From the NCBI GenBank assembly GCA_965248715.1, contig CBDFKB010000007.1, positions 496,001 through 560,000 on the forward strand: a stretch of 64,000 nucleotides of DNA, written 5' to 3'. The stretch's first letter is position 1. Each line of letters opens with the position of its first letter. The notes beneath the pieces were generated by a model. That model saw nothing but the letters and a program-made list of their open reading frames with translations, had not been told where the DNA came from and ran no database searches. A program made the position numbers and the translations under genes. Of the stretch, positions 1 through 8,520 are shown piece after piece. The DNA comes from CBDFKB01 sp965248715 (GTDB lineage: Bacteria > Pseudomonadota > Alphaproteobacteria > Rhizobiales > Rhizobiaceae).

Positions 1-437
1 TGCCACCGAGACCAATGGTTGCCCGCGCCGATATCGAAACCGTCGTCGCCAGCCTGGGGCAAGCGCCCGGCCGGATCCGCGCTTTGTCGCCATTTGACCC
101 GGTAATCCGTGATCGCGCCCGTTTGCAGCGTCTGTTTGGATTTGACTATCGGATCGAAATCTACGTTCCGCAGTCGCGGCGAAAATATGGTTATTACGTA
201 TTTCCGCTGCTCGAAGGCGACCGATTGATCGGCCGCATCGATATGCGGGCCGAACGGGCAAATGACCGCTTGACGGTAAAAGCGCTGTGGCTCGAAGCGA
301 AGGTGCGCCCTAGTCGCGGCCGGCTCGAGCGCCTGCACGGTGAATTGGTGCGCCAGGCGCGCCTTGCCGGCGTCGCCCATGTGGTCGATGATCCAAAAAG
401 TTTGGCAAATAAACTCTCCCCGTCTCCTGGAAGCTGA
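1..437 (+). CDS. YcaQ-like winged-helix DNA glycosylase, C-terminal part (5' end outside window)
   Basis: The reading frame is open from the left edge (frame starting at base 3), so this is the 3' end of a longer gene. The visible C-terminal region has the block LSPFDPVIRDR followed by LFGFDYRIEIYVP and KYGYYVFPLLEGDRLIGRID, characteristic of the YcaQ/DUF1006 family of winged-helix proteins, some of which are DNA glycosylases that unhook interstrand crosslinks. The catalytic N-terminal region is not in the window, so activity cannot be judged. The internal ATG at 15 is very unlikely to be the true start. The gene is followed by 224 bases of non-coding DNA before hsp20. Family call is confident; function is by family analogy only. 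Confidence 0.8.
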   Translation, partial: PPRPMVARADIETVVASLGQAPGRIRALSPFDPVIRDRARLQRLFGFDYRIEIYVPQSRRKYGYYVFPLLEGDRLIGRIDMRAERANDRLTVKALWLEAKVRPSRGRLERLHGELVRQARLAGVAHVVDDPKSLANKLSPSPGS

Positions 438-567
438 TCCTGTTTGACCAGGCAAATTGCCGTCAATTTGGCGATAATTCAGCCAGCTATCAGTCCGGTT
501 ATCACTACCCGGTCGGAGCGCGGTTTGATCCGGGCAGAGACCGCGTGGTCGAGTGGACGCACCGCAC

Positions 568-587
568 GGCGCTTGAACACAAGCGCC
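568..587. promoter_or_regulatory. Perfect 8-bp inverted repeat upstream of hsp20, overlapping a possible heat-shock -35
   Basis: GGCGCTTG (568-575) and CAAGCGCC (580-587) form a perfect palindrome with a 4-base AACA spacer, 75 bases before the hsp20 start. CTTG inside the left arm with CCATAT at 595-600 gives a loose match to an alphaproteobacterial RpoH-type promoter, although the spacer (19) is long. It could be an operator, a 5' UTR hairpin or chance. Confidence 0.35.
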
Positions 588-661
588 AGGTTCACCATAT
601 AAACTAGGCCGGGTGCCTACGGGGCTCGCATCAAACAAGGTCGCTTGGAAAGGACTTTGCC

Positions 662-1090
662 ATGGCTGGAATTTCGGCATTCAACAGCCCGTTTCTGCTT
701 GGATTCGAGGATATTGAACGGGTTTTGGACCGGGTCACCAAAACCGCGGCCGACGGCTATCCGCCCTATAATATAGAGCGTGAAATCCGCCCGGCAGGCG
801 AGGCCGACATTTTGCGCATTACCCTGGCCGTGGCCGGGTTCAGCACCAAAGAATTGGAAATTACCCTGCAGGAAAACCAACTGACCATTCGTGGCCGTCA
901 ATCAGAAGGCGAAGGTCGGGACTATTTGCATCGCGGAATTGCCGCGCGTCAGTTTCAGCGCTCATTCGTGCTAGCCAATGGGGTGGAAATAATAGGCGCG
1001 GAACTAAAAAACGGACTGTTGTCGATCAATATGGCCCGCGAAGACCAAAAAAAGACCGCGCAAACGATCGAAATCGTCAATTCAGCGTGA
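662..1090 (+). CDS. Small heat shock protein, Hsp20/IbpA family
   Basis: 142 residues, the usual size for the IbpA-type alpha-crystallin chaperones that hold unfolding proteins in the cytoplasm. Visible landmarks are an N-terminal FNSPFLLGFEDIERVLDRV segment, the start of the alpha-crystallin domain YPPYNIERE near residue 34, the conserved ITLAVAGF strand, and a late block GVEIIGAELKNGLLSINM where family members usually have A-x-x-x-n-G-v-L. A short tail after it ends without an obvious IXI motif beyond IEI. GGAAAGGA lies about 10 bases before the ATG. The DUF1150 gene follows after 98 bases, a pairing common in alphaproteobacteria, and heat regulation is likely. Confidence 0.93.
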   Translation: MAGISAFNSPFLLGFEDIERVLDRVTKTAADGYPPYNIEREIRPAGEADILRITLAVAGFSTKELEITLQENQLTIRGRQSEGEGRDYLHRGIAARQFQRSFVLANGVEIIGAELKNGLLSINMAREDQKKTAQTIEIVNSA

Positions 1091-1188
1091 GCAGGCATTG
1101 GCCCTAAATTATGCCTGAATGGTGCAGGTTGTTCGACGCCACTGGTTGCAATTTGTCGCCCATAACTGTTATGCTGGAGTAGGATATC

Positions 1189-1443
1189 ATGTTGGATAAC
1201 AAAGCCTTAACGAAGATTTCGGCTGAGCAGCTTGCTGCCATCGGCACCAACAAGCTGGCTTATTTTCGCGCTGTACACTCGGATGATATGATGCGGCGCT
1301 ATCCCGGCATGCAATTGCGGCCGGGCACCCAGATGTGGGCATTGTTTAACGCCGATGGAACGCCGATCGCGCTTTCGGACAATCGCAGTGCTGTGATTTC
1401 CAGTGCGATGGAAAATGAATTGGTGCCAGTTAGCGTCCATTAA
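1189..1443 (+). CDS. DUF1150 family protein
   Basis: 84-residue cytoplasmic protein. It matches the DUF1150 family in size and in blocks such as LAAIGTNKLAYFRAV and RPGTQMWALFNADGTPIALSDNR. Members are found almost only in alphaproteobacteria and are often encoded beside an hsp20 gene, as here, so it probably works in the heat stress response, but no biochemical role is established that I know of. There is no signal peptide, membrane segment or cysteine. The ATG is preceded by GGAGTAGGATATC, a good ribosome site. It probably shares a transcript with hsp20. Confidence 0.85.
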   Translation: MLDNKALTKISAEQLAAIGTNKLAYFRAVHSDDMMRRYPGMQLRPGTQMWALFNADGTPIALSDNRSAVISSAMENELVPVSVH

Positions 1444-1471
1444 AAGTTCAACGTCCGACAATCTGAGCACC

Positions 1472-1657
1472 TCATTGGTCAGGGAACAAATCCCGGCAGC
1501 GCGCATCAATGCCCGTCAATCGCAAACCCATCGGGTCGGGTACTTCCAACCCGCCAGATCCAAAAAACGCCAAACCGCAAAACATCCCATCCGGTGACCG
1601 AACTGCATAAGCCCGATGGTCCCCATCGCGCCTTTCAGCCGCCGCCCGGCCCGCCAA
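1472..1657 (-). pseudogene. Possible 3' fragment of a VOC/glyoxalase-like gene
   Basis: A 61-codon frame opening with TTG directly after an in-frame TAA. The peptide contains DHRAYAVRSPDGMFCGLAFF, which resembles the end of vicinal-oxygen-chelate proteins, where a line such as 'RAYAVRDPDG' precedes the last metal-binding strand, and then an unexpectedly clean GLEVPDPMGLRLTGIDARC stretch. It is too short to be a whole domain and has no convincing ribosome site, so it is most easily read as the remnant of a gene truncated at its 5' end. It could also be a chance frame. Confidence 0.3.
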
Positions 1658-1696
1658 TTATGCAACATAATTGTATTCGAATTTGTCAAAAGGCTT

Positions 1697-2002
1697 CTAT
1701 GGAAGCGTGCCTTTAATTCCAACACTAATTGTCGACGAACGTTCGTCAATGTTAACGTAAGCACCCTTGTTTTCCATGAATTGGCGAAGTGTTTCAATGA
1801 AGCTGCCAAACTGCTCGATTGGGAAAAACCCAATGGCGTTTGTAGGATTCTGGACCTTAACCGTGCCGTCTCCATTGGTCGTGAAATACATGGAAACATT
1901 TTTGCTCTTGCTGCCATTTAGGTTGACAAGGTGTTCCTGTGTAAGGCCATTTCCATTATAGTTCATCAATATCGTGTAATGATCGATATCAAATTGCGAC
2001 AT
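1697..2002 (-). CDS. Hypothetical protein, low-GC orphan
   Basis: 101 residues starting MSQFDIDHYTILMNYNGNG. I do not recognise a family. The protein is soluble, without cysteines or a signal peptide, rich in Asn, Gly and Thr, and looks beta-rich. The ATG at 2002 is chosen over an upstream in-frame start at 2062 because GGAGAAA sits 8 bases before it. Its codons and its 5' flank (about 2003-2110, strongly A+T rich) differ from the GC-rich neighbours, which suggests recent acquisition. It lies alone between DUF1150 and the end of the cox cluster. Confidence 0.6.
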   Translation of the reverse strand: MSQFDIDHYTILMNYNGNGLTQEHLVNLNGSKSKNVSMYFTTNGDGTVKVQNPTNAIGFFPIEQFGSFIETLRQFMENKGAYVNIDERSSTISVGIKGTLP

Positions 2003-2265
2003 CACATTTCTCCACAAACTAATTGATAATATATATTCTATAGTAAATGTAAATAAATACAATATGTTGAATCGAACTCAAAATTTTCCTTTAAATAGTT
2101 CAATATTAGCCACCTCTGGTATTGCATCTGGGGATATGTGGTTTTGGGTATCATGTTGGTTAAGCGCGGCAAAACAATGTCGCGGAGTGCTTCTGCTTAT
2201 TTTGTCGGTTGCGTCTGGGTTATCAGCTTCCCTCAATCCAGGTGGCCCGCAAAACATCATTCCAC

Positions 2266-3105
2266 TCAAGCGGTTCCCGAATTTACAAACACGGTTTCGT
2301 CTACTGGTCGAACACCCAGCCTTTGATAGGCAACGATTTCAGCGATCACCGAAAGGGCTATTTCCTCGGGTTCGATGGCGCCGATATGAATGCCCGCAGG
2401 TGCGTGCAACTGCGCCAGGGACGATTGAATATCGGTATTTTCACCAACCAATTGCTGGGTAAGTGCAGCACGTTTCCTTCGGCTGCAAACCATTCCCTTG
2501 TAGCCTGCGTCGCACTGAAGTACAGCGCGCAAAGCATTGCGGTCTTGTTTGCCCTGGGTCGCCACGATCACCGCGTCATCGGATGTCAGCGCCAATTCCT
2601 CAAGCGAAAAATCGTTGAGATAGGCCGATGCTCCGGCCATCTTTTCCTGCTCATCGACCGCCGCCGCGACGATGATCCGGTAAGCCATTCCTTTGGCCAG
2701 ACAAAGAACCGCCTGGGCAATTGGCGAGGCGCCGCATATCGCCAATGTACGGGCGGACCGCATCGGCTCCAGAAATACCTCGATGGTGCCGCCACTGGGG
2801 CAACTCGAGCGGTGTAGCTGGACCCCATCTACGTCGAGTGCCGTGACCACTTCGTCCTTCGGTTTGACCCGGATCATCTTAGGTTGTGCCGAATCCAGAC
2901 ATTCGAGCGCCCCGCGCCGTACCGCGCCGGTAACACAGGCGCCGCCGACAAAGCCATGCAAAACGCCGGCGAGCGTTATCACCGCCTTGGCGCCGGGGCG
3001 CGCGGAGGTCGAGTCGGCTGTGCGCAAGATGGTCGCCACGCAAAAGCTCTCGCCCTTGGCGCGCATGCGTTCGATAAGATCCAGGGTATTGTCGGATGTA
3101 GTCAT
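2266..3105 (-). CDS. coxF: CoxF: XdhC/CoxI-family maturation protein of CO dehydrogenase
   Basis: 279 residues of the XdhC/CoxI family, whose members help insert the molybdenum cofactor, or its sulfur ligands, into xanthine dehydrogenase and CO dehydrogenase. Visible landmarks are the N-terminal GFVGGACVTGAV block, SCPSGGTIEVFLEP near residue 103, and the Rossmann-like start TLAICGASPIAQAVLCLA around residue 120. It follows coxE by 12 bases on the minus strand and closes the cluster order M-S-L-D-E-F known from carboxidotrophs. coxG, coxH, coxI and coxK are not seen nearby. Family call is firm; the role in CO dehydrogenase maturation is inferred from position. Confidence 0.85.
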   Translation of the reverse strand: MTTSDNTLDLIERMRAKGESFCVATILRTADSTSARPGAKAVITLAGVLHGFVGGACVTGAVRRGALECLDSAQPKMIRVKPKDEVVTALDVDGVQLHRSSCPSGGTIEVFLEPMRSARTLAICGASPIAQAVLCLAKGMAYRIIVAAAVDEQEKMAGASAYLNDFSLEELALTSDDAVIVATQGKQDRNALRAVLQCDAGYKGMVCSRRKRAALTQQLVGENTDIQSSLAQLHAPAGIHIGAIEPEEIALSVIAEIVAYQRLGVRPVDETVFVNSGTA

Positions 3106-3117
3106 TTTACTACCCTT

Positions 3118-4317
3118 TCAAAGCCGTGCCAATTCCGGTTCAATCGCCGCCAGGGTTTCCAGCGTGTTGGCGGCCGCAAACAAATCCAGATGCGGCAGCG
3201 CTGCCGTCATCGCGGCGGTGACCGGTTGATAATCGCGCCAGCCGAGCAAAGGATTAAGCCAAATAATGCGCCGGGCGCGCTTTTTCAGGCGGCCGAGTTC
3301 AGCAGCCATTTCAGCCGCCGGGCCGAGATCGTAACCGTCACTCAAGATCATCGCCACCGTCCGGCTGTTGATCGCCCGTTTGGCGTAGCGGTCGTTAAAT
3401 AAGCCGAGACTTTCGCCAATCCGCGTTCCGCCGCCAAAACCGTCGGCCATCAGGGATAGCTGGGCCATCGCGCGCATCGCGTCCTTTTCGCGAATCGCGT
3501 CGGTCACCCGAATGAGCCGGGTGTGAATCAGATAGGCGTCAGTGTCCGCCCAACCACCGACCATGCCTTTGATGAATTGCAGAAAGAACCGGCTGTAATG
3601 GCGCATCGAGCCGGAAACATCGAGGAAGACGATTATCCTAACCGGTCGGTCCGGCACGGATTTGAAGCGCAGATCGATCGGCTCGCCGCCATGACAAAGA
3701 TTGGCGTGAATGGTGCGCCTGAGATCGAGCCGGGCTCCCTTTTTGGCGATCCGCCATCGGCGCGACAACCGATAGCGGATAGCGCGTGCTAATTCATAGG
3801 CGAGCGCCTCGGCCTCGGCGATTTCAGTTGGGTCGACGAATTGCCGGAAATCGGTCTTCATCCGCGTCGTCCTGGCCGAAGCAACGAGGCGCCCAGGGGC
3901 ACCAGGCGCTGCGTCACCACTATCTTCGCTTTCAATTTTTGGCGCCAGATTTGCATTGACCCCATCGTTATCGCCCAGATGCCGGCGCCATGGGTGGGAT
4001 AATCTAGCCGAGGTCTTGGCGGTGGATTGAGCGGTTTGCCAACGTTTGTGCAACTTGCCACGCTTCAGCCAATAGGCCTCAAACAATCCGTCAAAACGAT
4101 CCCATTCCTCCCGGCGGCTCGTCAGCAGGGTTTTCAGGCATTGGCAATCGATGTTTCGGTCACCGTTGCTTCTTGTCAGCGTGGACAGAGCGGTTTTGGT
4201 TTCCGCTGCACCGAGAATGAAACCGTTAATCCTGAGATGGTTTATAAACCCAATGACCCGCGCTGTTATCGGATGGTCGGCGGCAATATCTACAGTTTCG
4301 TATCTGCTCGCGCCCAT
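3118..4317 (-). CDS. coxE: CoxE: von Willebrand factor A domain protein
   Basis: 399 residues with a CoxE-like VWA domain in the C-terminal half. The metal-ion-dependent adhesion site is intact as FLDVSGSM (D-x-S-x-S). Later blocks GGGTRIGESL and MILSDGYD supply the remaining MIDAS Thr and Asp positions. The N-terminal part is basic and probably helical. In carboxidotrophs CoxD and CoxE form an AAA+/VWA pair needed to build the Cu-S-Mo active site of CoxL. The start is 3 bases after the coxD stop, so the two are translationally linked. Confidence 0.88.
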   Translation of the reverse strand: MGASRYETVDIAADHPITARVIGFINHLRINGFILGAAETKTALSTLTRSNGDRNIDCQCLKTLLTSRREEWDRFDGLFEAYWLKRGKLHKRWQTAQSTAKTSARLSHPWRRHLGDNDGVNANLAPKIESEDSGDAAPGAPGRLVASARTTRMKTDFRQFVDPTEIAEAEALAYELARAIRYRLSRRWRIAKKGARLDLRRTIHANLCHGGEPIDLRFKSVPDRPVRIIVFLDVSGSMRHYSRFFLQFIKGMVGGWADTDAYLIHTRLIRVTDAIREKDAMRAMAQLSLMADGFGGGTRIGESLGLFNDRYAKRAINSRTVAMILSDGYDLGPAAEMAAELGRLKKRARRIIWLNPLLGWRDYQPVTAAMTAALPHLDLFAAANTLETLAAIEPELARL

Positions 4318-4320
4318 CGC

Positions 4321-5199
4321 TCAGGCCGCCTTGCCGGCAAGTCGGCTCGTTACTTCCAAGGTTACGGACTTCAAGTCCGCTTCCGATTTCAAGAGACAGA
4401 TCAATGTCGCCTGAATATTCGATGGATCATTGGCGAGATCGTTTATATCCAACCCGACCAGGGCAGCCGCCCAATCGAGGGTTTCGGAAACCCCCGGAAT
4501 TTTTTCCAGGTTTTCCTTGCGCAAAGCTTGGACAAAGCGGGCGATTTGACCAGCGAGCATTGTTTCGATGTTGGGAAGATGGGCGAGGATGATTTCCAAC
4601 TCGCGCTCAATGCTCGGAAATTCGACATATGAATAAAGACAGCGGCGACGCAAAGCGTCCGACAATTCCCTTGTACCATTCGATGTCAGGATCACATGCG
4701 GTTCGCTGACCGCGTGAATGGTGCCGAGTTCGGGGATTGTTACCTGGAAATCGGAGAGGATTTCCAGCAAAAAAGCCTCGAACTCCGTATCGGCACGGTC
4801 GACTTCGTCGATCAACAGAACCGGCGGCTGCTGCTGCCGAATTGCCTGAAGCAACGGCCGCTCGAGGAGGTAGTTCTCAGAAAAAATGTGATCTTCGAGT
4901 TGCTTGGCGTCGCGGGCGAAGCTCTCCGATGCCTTAATCGACAACAACTGGCGCTGGTAGTTCCATTCATAAATGGCCGAAGAAGCATCCAATCCCTCAT
5001 AACATTGCAGGCGGATCAGCTTGGTCTCCAGGACACGGGCCAAGGCTTTAGCGATCTCGGTCTTGCCGACGCCGGCTTCACCTTCCAAGAGCAATGGCCG
5101 GCCCAGATCGATAGCCAATTGCAGCGCTGTCGCCAGCATGTCATCGGCGACATAGCCGACTTGCGCCAACTTGGCCTGAAGGTTTGCAGATAAAGTCAT
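4321..5199 (-). CDS. coxD: CoxD: MoxR-type AAA+ ATPase
   Basis: 292-residue MoxR-family ATPase. Walker A is GEAGVGKT near residue 40, Walker B is VLLIDEVDRAD near 130, sensor 1 is ILTSNGTRELSDALRRRC. CoxD of carboxidotrophs is the AAA+ chaperone needed for the sulfur and copper steps of CoxL maturation, working with the VWA protein CoxE encoded 3 bases downstream. The gene is separated from coxL by about 390 bases that consist wholly of repeats, so it may be less tightly co-expressed with coxMSL than usual. AGATAAAGTC before the ATG is only a weak ribosome site. Confidence 0.9.
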   Translation of the reverse strand: MTLSANLQAKLAQVGYVADDMLATALQLAIDLGRPLLLEGEAGVGKTEIAKALARVLETKLIRLQCYEGLDASSAIYEWNYQRQLLSIKASESFARDAKQLEDHIFSENYLLERPLLQAIRQQQPPVLLIDEVDRADTEFEAFLLEILSDFQVTIPELGTIHAVSEPHVILTSNGTRELSDALRRRCLYSYVEFPSIERELEIILAHLPNIETMLAGQIARFVQALRKENLEKIPGVSETLDWAAALVGLDINDLANDPSNIQATLICLLKSEADLKSVTLEVTSRLAGKAA

Positions 5200-5210
5200 G
5201 TCCGCTCGTT

Positions 5211-5283
5211 ATACTAAGGGAATTTAATATTGACCCATTTGACCGCCGCGATTTTGTTTCCCGATTGGCGCGGCACGATGGCC
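5211..5283 (+). repeat. Family C repeat, solo end (coxD-coxL gap)
   Basis: Begins ATACTAAGGGAATTTAATAT and continues TTGACCCATTTGACCGCCGCGATTTTGTT. This matches the right end, read inwards, of the 420-bp element at 49103-49522 over about 60 bases. It stands 12 bases from the coxD start codon, so it may affect coxD expression. Confidence 0.7.
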
Positions 5284-5592
5284 TAGTGCTTGTCACCAAG
5301 CGTTGGAATAGCTTCGTCACGCTATCTGTTTGTTTTGTCGCGTATTCTTATCCGAAAACCGCTACACACTTTTCGGGAATACGCTCTAGTGCTTGTTACC
5401 AAGCGTTGGAATTGCTTCATCACGCTATCTGTTTGTTTTGTCGCGTATTCTTATCCGAAAACCGCTACACACTTTTCGGGAATACCCTCTAGTGCTTGTC
5501 ACCAAGCGTTGGAATAGCTTCGTCACGCTATCTGTTTGTTTTGTCGCGTATTCTTATCCGAAAACCGCTACACACTTTTCGGGAATACGCTC
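5284..5592 (+). repeat. Family A palindromic repeat, three tandem 103-bp copies
   Basis: Units at 5284-5386, 5387-5489 and 5490-5592, each beginning TAGTGCTTGT and ending GGGAATAC(G/C)CTC. The first and third are almost the same; the second has a few substitutions (for example TTACC for CACC). Each contains a hairpin with stems GCGTATTC/GAATACGC and CCGAAAA/TTTTCGG. The general form recalls RIME-type intergenic elements of alphaproteobacteria. The last base of the array is the first of the CTA triplet that is coxL's stop codon. Confidence 0.92.
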
Positions 5593-8015
5593 TAGCCCGT
5601 AAGCCCGAGCTGTTGGGCGGTTTTCCACATGCGCCAATGGTCATGCGGCATTTGGCTGTGGGTCAGACCCTTGTGGCTAAACGCGTCATGAACCGCGTTG
5701 GACAGAGCTGGCACACCACCCACATTAGGGCTCTCGCCGACCCCCTTGGCACCGATCGGATGGTGTGGGCTCGGGGTGACGGTGTGGTCAGTTTCCCAAA
5801 ATGGCGTTTCGACAGCGGTTGGCAGGAAGAAATCCATCAGGCTGCCGCCTTGGACATTGCCGATGTGGTCATAGGAAATAATCTGGCCCATGGTGATCGC
5901 CAAGGCTTCGGTCAATCCGCCATGCACCTGGCCTTCGATGATCATTGGGTTGATCCGGGTGCCGCAATCATCGAGCGCATAGAAACGGCGAACTTCCACC
6001 GTGCCGGTATCCACATCAATATCGACAACGCAGATATAGGCGCCGAACGGATAGGTCATGTTCGGCGGGTCGTAATAAGAGACCGCTTCAAGCCCCGGCT
6101 CAAGCCCCGGAATGGCCTGATTGTAGGACGCAAATGCAATTTCCTTCATCGTCTTCGCCGCTTCCGGATTGCCTTTCACCTGGAACCGGTCAATGTCCCA
6201 TTCCAAATCGCCTTCATGCACTTCCAGCAGATAGGCGGCGATCATCTGTGCCTTGGCACGGATTTTTCGCCCGGCCATCGCCGTGGCCGCGCCGGCAACC
6301 GGTGTCGAACGCGACCCGTAAGTGCCGAGCCCGTATGGTGCGGTGTCGGTATCGCCCTCCTCCAAGGTGATGTCTTGCGCCGGTATACCGATCTCGGAGG
6401 CAAGAATTTGCGCGAATGTGGTGGCATGGCCCTGGCCTTGGCTGATCGTGCCCAGGCGGGCGATTGCCGAGCCGGTTGGATGGATCCTGATCTCGCAGGA
6501 ATCGAACATGCCAAGCCCGAGAATATCGCAGTTCTTGATCGGACCGGCACCGACAATCTCGGTGAAGAAGGCGGTGCCAATGCCCATCAGCTTGCGGGTA
6601 TCACCACGCTCGAATTCGGCCCGGTTCTGCGCCTGCTCGGCACGTAGCGCCGGATAATCCACCGCCGACATCGCCTTTTCCATGGCGGTGTGATAATCGC
6701 CGGAATCATATTCCCAGCCGAGCGCCGAACTGTAGGGAAACTGCTCCTTTTTGATAAAATTCTTCAACCGTAGTTCGACCGGGTCCATATTGAGCTTGTG
6801 AGCCAAGATATCGATCATGCGTTCGATCAGATAGGCGGCCTCGGTGACCCGGAACGAGCAGCGATAGGCGACGCCGCCGGGCGCCTTGTTGGTGTAGACG
6901 CCGTCGACCCCGACATAGGCGACCGGAATATCGTACGACCCTGTCACGATGTTGAAAAAGCCGGCGGGAAACTTGGTCGGATCGGCGCAGGCGTCGAACG
7001 CACCATGGTCGGCCAGCACATGCACCCAAAGGCCGGTGATCTGGCCATCTTTGGTGGCGGCGATCTTACCAGTCATGTGATAGTCGCGGGCAAAGGCGGT
7101 GGCGGTCAGATTTTCGGTCCGGTCCTCGACCCATTTGACCGGTAGGCCGGTGACGATCGAGGCGACGGCGGCGCAGATATATCCTGGATAGACACCAACC
7201 TTATTACCAAAACCGCCGCCAATATCGGGCGAAACCACACGGATATTGTGTTCGGCAATGTTGGTAATAAGCGAGGCGACGGTTCGCACCGCATGGGGCG
7301 CCTGAAACGTCCCCCAAAGGGTGAGCTTGCCATTGATCTTGTCCATTGAGGCAACGCAGCCGCAGGTTTCCAGTGGGCAGGGATGAACCCGCTGATAGGT
7401 GATCAGTTCTTCGGCCGTAACATCAGCCGCTGCCAAGGCCGCTTCAGCACCATCCTTGTCGCCCTGCTCCCACAAAAAGATATGGTTGTGGTGCTTGCGA
7501 GGCCCGTGGGCGCCTTCCATCTTGTCCTTGATATCTTCGCGCAGCAACGGTGCGTCGGCGTCCATCGCTTTAAAGGCATCGTTGATAACCGGCAGTTCCT
7601 CGTAATCAACCTCGACCAGTTCGACCGCATCGGCCGCCGCGTAACGGTCTTCAGCAACGACAAAGGCGACTTCCTGGTTCTGAAACAGCACCTTTTCGTC
7701 GGCCAACACCGCTTGTACGTCACCAGCAAGCGTTGGCATGTAGTGGAGGTTCAGCGGTTTCAGATCCGCAGCGGTCAGGACTGCAACCACGCCAGGAACC
7801 GCAAGGGCCGCTTCCTTGTCGATGGACTTTATGCGGGCGTGGCCATATGGGCTGCGAACGAAATCACCGAACAACATTCCCGCCATTTTGATGTCGTCAA
7901 CAAAATTGCCCTTGCCCTGGGTAAACCGCGCGTCCTCAACTCGCTTGCGCGACGAGCCGAGGCCCTGGAGCTTTTCAACCCGTTCTTCGCGCGACGGGGG
8001 TGTTTGAACGTTCAT
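5592..8015 (-). CDS. coxL: CoxL: form I aerobic CO dehydrogenase, molybdenum-copper large subunit
   Basis: 807 residues, the family's normal length. The large subunit binds molybdopterin cytosine dinucleotide and the Cu-S-Mo centre that oxidises CO to CO2. The diagnostic form I active-site loop AYRCSFR is at residues 383-389, with the copper-ligand Cys at 386; form II relatives have AYRGAGR there. Other cofactor landmarks are GGGFGNK near 267, GQGHATTFAQ, and GAKGVGESPNVGG, which carries the catalytic Glu near the C-terminus. The start overlaps the coxS stop in ATGA. The stop codon lies exactly at the edge of the tandem family A repeats. Assignment as a true CO dehydrogenase is strong because the form I motif and the accessory genes agree. 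Confidence 0.97.
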   Translation of the reverse strand: MNVQTPPSREERVEKLQGLGSSRKRVEDARFTQGKGNFVDDIKMAGMLFGDFVRSPYGHARIKSIDKEAALAVPGVVAVLTAADLKPLNLHYMPTLAGDVQAVLADEKVLFQNQEVAFVVAEDRYAAADAVELVEVDYEELPVINDAFKAMDADAPLLREDIKDKMEGAHGPRKHHNHIFLWEQGDKDGAEAALAAADVTAEELITYQRVHPCPLETCGCVASMDKINGKLTLWGTFQAPHAVRTVASLITNIAEHNIRVVSPDIGGGFGNKVGVYPGYICAAVASIVTGLPVKWVEDRTENLTATAFARDYHMTGKIAATKDGQITGLWVHVLADHGAFDACADPTKFPAGFFNIVTGSYDIPVAYVGVDGVYTNKAPGGVAYRCSFRVTEAAYLIERMIDILAHKLNMDPVELRLKNFIKKEQFPYSSALGWEYDSGDYHTAMEKAMSAVDYPALRAEQAQNRAEFERGDTRKLMGIGTAFFTEIVGAGPIKNCDILGLGMFDSCEIRIHPTGSAIARLGTISQGQGHATTFAQILASEIGIPAQDITLEEGDTDTAPYGLGTYGSRSTPVAGAATAMAGRKIRAKAQMIAAYLLEVHEGDLEWDIDRFQVKGNPEAAKTMKEIAFASYNQAIPGLEPGLEAVSYYDPPNMTYPFGAYICVVDIDVDTGTVEVRRFYALDDCGTRINPMIIEGQVHGGLTEALAITMGQIISYDHIGNVQGGSLMDFFLPTAVETPFWETDHTVTPSPHHPIGAKGVGESPNVGGVPALSNAVHDAFSHKGLTHSQMPHDHWRMWKTAQQLGLTG

Positions 8016-8503
8016 TCCGCAGCCTCCTTGGCCGACAATTGCGCGGCAGCGACCTGAATGGCCTTAACGATGTTTTGGTATCCGGTGCACCGGCAAAGAT
8101 TTCCCGAAATTCCGAAGCGGATTTCCGCTTCGTTAGGGTTCGGGTTCTCCTGCAGTAGACGATGGGCACGGGTGATCATGCCCGGTGTGCAGAAACCGCA
8201 CTGCAAACCGTGATGCTGGCGGAAGGCCTCCTGCAGCGCGTGCAAGGTGCCGTCGGGATGCGCGATCCCTTCGATGGTGACGATATCGGCGCCGTTGGCC
8301 TGACCGACAAAGATGGTGCAGGATTTGACCGATTTACCGTCGAGATCAACCGTGCAGGCTCCACAATGGCTGGTATCGCAGCCGATATGCGGCCCGGTAA
8401 GATTCTGGTTTTCGCGCAGGAAATGAATGAGCAGGGTGCGCGGGTCGGCGGTCGCTTCGACCTGCTTCCCGTTGATCGTCATTTTCACATTGATGTCTGA
8501 CAT
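8012..8503 (-). CDS. coxS: CoxS: CO dehydrogenase iron-sulfur small subunit
   Basis: 163 residues carrying two [2Fe-2S] clusters that pass electrons from the molybdenum site of CoxL to the FAD of CoxM. The plant-ferredoxin-type N-terminal site is GCDTSHCGACTVDLDG plus a following Cys. The C-terminal four-helix site is LQCGFCTPGM and LCRCTGYQNI. A longer frame runs upstream into coxM, but the ATG at 8503 is correct because GGAGAACTCC precedes it and the protein then has its normal length. The gap to coxM is 17 bases, and the end overlaps coxL by 4. Confidence 0.97.
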   Translation of the reverse strand: MSDINVKMTINGKQVEATADPRTLLIHFLRENQNLTGPHIGCDTSHCGACTVDLDGKSVKSCTIFVGQANGADIVTIEGIAHPDGTLHALQEAFRQHHGLQCGFCTPGMITRAHRLLQENPNPNEAEIRFGISGNLCRCTGYQNIVKAIQVAAAQLSAKEAAE

Positions 8504-8520
8504 GGAGTTCTCCAACAACC

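Noticed and set aside
1516..1917. Minus-strand 133-codon frame over the orphan gene region
   Set aside because: Overlaps the better supported 1697-2002 gene in another frame and has low-complexity, unlikely composition.
5284..5592. CRISPR-like array
   Set aside because: The 103-bp units are directly joined with no spacers, and no cas genes are present.
5184..5602. Repetitive open frames in the 5.2-5.6 kb region encoding repeated RYLFVLSRILIRKP-type peptides
   Set aside because: These are translations of the tandem family A repeat; the same peptide recurs at 34 kb because the DNA repeat does.
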